Shown here in pieces: positions 7,044 through 8,250 of a stretch of 8,250 nucleotides of DNA; the stretch's first letter is position 1; every line of letters begins with the position of its first letter. The translations under genes were made by a program, and so were the position numbers. The stretch is from contig JASHVW010000372.1 of NCBI GenBank assembly GCA_030044395.1, positions 1-8,250 of the forward strand, given 5' to 3'. The notes under the pieces were generated by a model that was not told where the DNA came from, made no database searches, and worked only from the letters and a program-made list of their open reading frames with translations. The DNA is from Verrucomicrobiia bacterium. GTDB taxonomy: Bacteria > Verrucomicrobiota > Verrucomicrobiia > Limisphaerales > UBA11358.

Positions 7044-7071
7044 CAATCTGCCCAAAAAATGAGATGCGCCC
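7044..7071 (-). repeat. Right terminal inverted repeat
   Basis: Read on the complement it is GGGCGCATCTCA, TTTTTT, GG, GCAGATTG, matching the left end of the element. It is followed at once by the second AAATACGCC copy. Confidence 0.75.
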
Positions 7072-7080
7072 AAATACGCC
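7072..7080. repeat. Right target-site duplication (AAATACGCC)
   Basis: This is an identical same-strand copy of 6790-6798, directly adjoining the right inverted repeat and 22 bp before the antitoxin start codon. Confidence 0.75.
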
Positions 7081-7090
7081 GTGACCACGC

Positions 7091-7105
7091 CATGGTGATG
7101 CCATG
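7091..7105. promoter_or_regulatory. Possible antitoxin operator dyad overlapping the vapB start
   Basis: Perfect 5-bp arms CATGG (7091-7095) and CCATG (7101-7105) surround a 5-nt centre, and the right arm includes the start codon. VapBC complexes usually bind such inverted repeats near their own promoter to autoregulate. The arms are short, so this is only a candidate. Confidence 0.25.
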
Positions 7106-7351
7106 AAAACGACAGTTTCACTCGATTCCTCAAATCGCATTGTGCTATCGAAGGAGTTGCGGCGGGCCGCAGGCATTCCTCGCAGACAAAGATTGCTCGT
7201 TTCCGCCACACCGGGGCGGATCGTTTTGGAAATGGAGGCCAATGCTTCCGGCCGCGTTGTTGGACGCGGCAAACTCAAGGTTTGGACTGGCCGCGTCCCG
7301 TCCACGCCAATCAATGAAGCAGTGGAACAATCACGCCATTATACTCGATGA
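7103..7351 (+). CDS. vapB: VapB-type antitoxin, AbrB/SpoVT-like DNA-binding domain
   Basis: The protein has 82 residues. Residues 1-46 form a SpoVT/AbrB-like swapped-hairpin domain: VSLDSSNRIVLSKELRRAAG (5-24), then IPRRQRLLVSATPGRIVLE. The rest (about 50-82), with KVWTGRVPSTPINEAVEQS, would be the flexible part that wraps and blocks the toxin. Antitoxins of this type neutralise a PIN-domain RNase and, as a complex with it, repress their own operon. The stop codon overlaps the toxin start by ATGA (7348-7351), implying translational coupling. Two other ATGs just upstream (7092, 7098) are out of frame, so 7103 is the supported start. No clear Shine-Dalgarno is present. A transposon-like element ends 31 bp upstream and may have altered the promoter. 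Confidence 0.85.
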   Translation: MKTTVSLDSSNRIVLSKELRRAAGIPRRQRLLVSATPGRIVLEMEANASGRVVGRGKLKVWTGRVPSTPINEAVEQSRHYTR

Positions 7352-7749
7352 CCTTCCTTGATACCGGGATCCTGGTGGGAGCGGTGTTGGAGTCGCACCC
7401 GGAACACCAGGCTTGCCTGGCCGCGGTTGAAGAATCCCCACGACCGTTCACCAATGCCCGCGCCTTGGCTGAGACCTTCTCTGCGCTCACCGGCTTCTAC
7501 ATGGTGCCGACGGACGCCGCCACCGAGTTGACGTTGAGTCTGCGGGATTCGGTCGCGGTGGAAGCATTGACGTTGGCCGATTACGAAACGGCGATCCGCG
7601 AGGCCCGCAGCCGGGGGATCATGGGCGGCGGCATTTACGATTCTCTCCATGCCACATTTGCCAGCCGCAAGAAGGCACTGCAAATCGTCACGCGCAATCC
7701 GTCACACTTTGAGCATGCGGCGCCGGAAATTGAAATTCTGACTCCTTAA
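7348..7749 (+). CDS. vapC: VapC-type toxin, PIN-domain ribonuclease
   Basis: The protein has 133 residues, typical for a VapC toxin. The acidic metal-binding residues of the PIN fold are in the expected order: D5 in FLDTGIL, E42 in ALAETFSAL, and D98 in GGGIYDSLHATFA. N117 in VTRNPSHF takes the fourth position, often Asp or Asn in VapC proteins. The active site therefore looks intact. Family members are Mg-dependent endoribonucleases that cut tRNA or rRNA and stop translation when the antitoxin is lost. The target here cannot be told from sequence. It overlaps the antitoxin gene by 4 bases and has no separate ribosome binding site, so it is probably translated by coupling. Confidence 0.9.
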   Translation: MTFLDTGILVGAVLESHPEHQACLAAVEESPRPFTNARALAETFSALTGFYMVPTDAATELTLSLRDSVAVEALTLADYETAIREARSRGIMGGGIYDSLHATFASRKKALQIVTRNPSHFEHAAPEIEILTP

Positions 7750-7850
7750 CCGGCGCGTGCTCAACTGCCCACCACCCACAGCCTATCGCCTGCCGCCCGC
7801 CCCCACTTGAGGCAAATGCACTTGAAACAATTGACGCGTCTGATTAATCA

Positions 7851-8250
7851 ATGAATCGTATGCGAATAATAACCCTGACCACCGATTTCGGCACAAACGA
7901 CTGGTTCGTCGGGACAATGAAAGGCGTTATTCTCGGAATCAATCCGCAAGCGAATGTGGTTGATATAACGCACGAGATACCGCCGGGGGACGTTCGCGCC
8001 GGAGCGTTCGCCTTGATGGCCAGTTGCAGATATTTTCCTAAAGACGCCATCCACCTGGCGGTTGTCGATCCCGGTGTCGGCAGCCAGAGACGCGCCATCG
8101 CCGTGCAGACCCTCAACGGCGTATTCATTGGCCCCGACAACGGTGTGCTTTCCTGGGCGCTGATGTCCGCAAAAATCAGGACAATCAGGCTGCTGGAAAA
8201 TCAAAAATATTTTCTTAAATCCGTCAGCCGGACGTTTCATGGACGGGACA
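7851..8250 (+). CDS. S-adenosylmethionine hydrolase (DUF62 / SAM hydroxide adenosyltransferase), 5' part
   Basis: The frame is open to the right edge (133 residues seen; full members are around 260-280). ITLTTDFGTNDWFVGTMKG (7-25), VDITHEIPPGDVRAGAFAL (37-55), VVDPGVGS (71-78), FIGPDNGVLSWAL (92-104) and FHGRD (129-133) match the DUF62 family. The Asp-Arg-His triad reported for archaeal SAM hydroxide adenosyltransferases maps to D73, R80 and H130. These enzymes split SAM into adenosine and methionine using water, and are related to the fluorinase and chlorinase (SalL). They act in the cytoplasm; the physiological role is unclear. Start: ATG at 7851 or in-frame ATG at 7860, either leaving the first strand intact; no Shine-Dalgarno decides. 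The 101-bp gap after vapC shows no clear terminator, so co-transcription is possible but unproven. Confidence 0.92.
   Translation, partial: MNRMRIITLTTDFGTNDWFVGTMKGVILGINPQANVVDITHEIPPGDVRAGAFALMASCRYFPKDAIHLAVVDPGVGSQRRAIAVQTLNGVFIGPDNGVLSWALMSAKIRTIRLLENQKYFLKSVSRTFHGRD

Larger units (their letters stand above)
6799..7071. mobile_element. MITE-like non-autonomous transposable element, 273 bp
   Basis: The two ends are imperfect inverted repeats of 27 and 28 bp: GGGCGCATCTCA, then a T6 run, then GCAGATTG on both sides, differing by one 1-base and one 2-base indel. Perfect 9-bp direct copies of AAATACGCC flank them, as expected for a target-site duplication. There is no transposase gene inside, so movement would need a transposase supplied in trans. 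The element could equally be an IS deleted down to its ends. A 9-bp duplication fits several IS families (some IS4, IS5/IS903, IS1 and IS256 members), so the parent cannot be named. The interior contains a strong nested palindrome. On the minus strand one frame stays open across the whole element, artificially extending the neighbouring gene. Confidence 0.75.
6740..7102. other. 363-bp divergent spacer, enlarged by an inserted element
   Basis: The spacer lies between the minus-strand secreted-protein gene and the plus-strand antitoxin gene. It consists of 59 bp next to the former (6740-6798), the 273-bp inverted-repeat element, the second 9-bp target copy, and 22 bp next to the antitoxin. Without the element and one target copy it would be 81 bp, a normal size for a shared divergent promoter. 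No gene is visible in it. Confidence 0.7.

Overview
The window looks like a chromosomal segment of a GC-rich, Gram-negative, polysaccharide-degrading heterotroph. A Verrucomicrobia relative (Pedosphaera/Limisphaerales type) is the best guess. This rests on gene content: a GH99/WbsX-like secreted enzyme, a DUF5009-type membrane acyltransferase, a cytochrome c-sorbosone dehydrogenase fusion and small dispersed palindromes. Clear Shine-Dalgarno sequences are lacking before most genes. The taxonomic call is inference, because no rRNA or other marker is present.

Layout. 1-516 (minus) is the N-terminal part of a multipass membrane protein of the DUF5009 / heparan-alpha-glucosaminide N-acetyltransferase-like family, cut by the window edge. 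It is divergent from 618-2876 (plus), a secreted, probably lipid-anchored two-domain carbohydrate enzyme with a GH99/WbsX-like barrel followed by a five-bladed-propeller-type domain. A 374-bp gap with repeat-like DNA follows. 3251-4993 (plus) encodes an exported c-type cytochrome fused to a PQQ sorbosone/glucose dehydrogenase-like propeller. It converges on 5066-6739 (minus), an exported protein of unknown function that may have a polysaccharide-deacetylase/GH57-like barrel. 7103-7351 and 7348-7749 (plus) form a VapBC-type toxin-antitoxin operon with a 4-base overlap. 7851-8250 (plus) is the start of an S-adenosylmethionine hydrolase (DUF62 / SAM hydroxide adenosyltransferase), cut by the window edge.

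The most notable item is non-coding. Between the unknown secreted protein and the antitoxin gene lies a 273-bp element (6799-7071). It has 27/28-bp imperfect terminal inverted repeats and is flanked by a perfect 9-bp direct repeat (AAATACGCC), the signature of a transposed non-autonomous element (MITE) or a deleted IS. It contains a 43-bp nested palindrome. Removing the element and one target copy leaves an original divergent spacer of only 81 bp. The insertion therefore split a compact divergent promoter region, and it also created a misleading 98-codon in-frame extension of the minus-strand gene.

Functionally, the left two thirds is consistent with periplasmic or outer-membrane glycan processing and sugar oxidation, but nothing shows that these genes form a single pathway. 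I see no tRNA, rRNA, CRISPR array or complete autonomous transposon, and no multi-gene system that I would call new.
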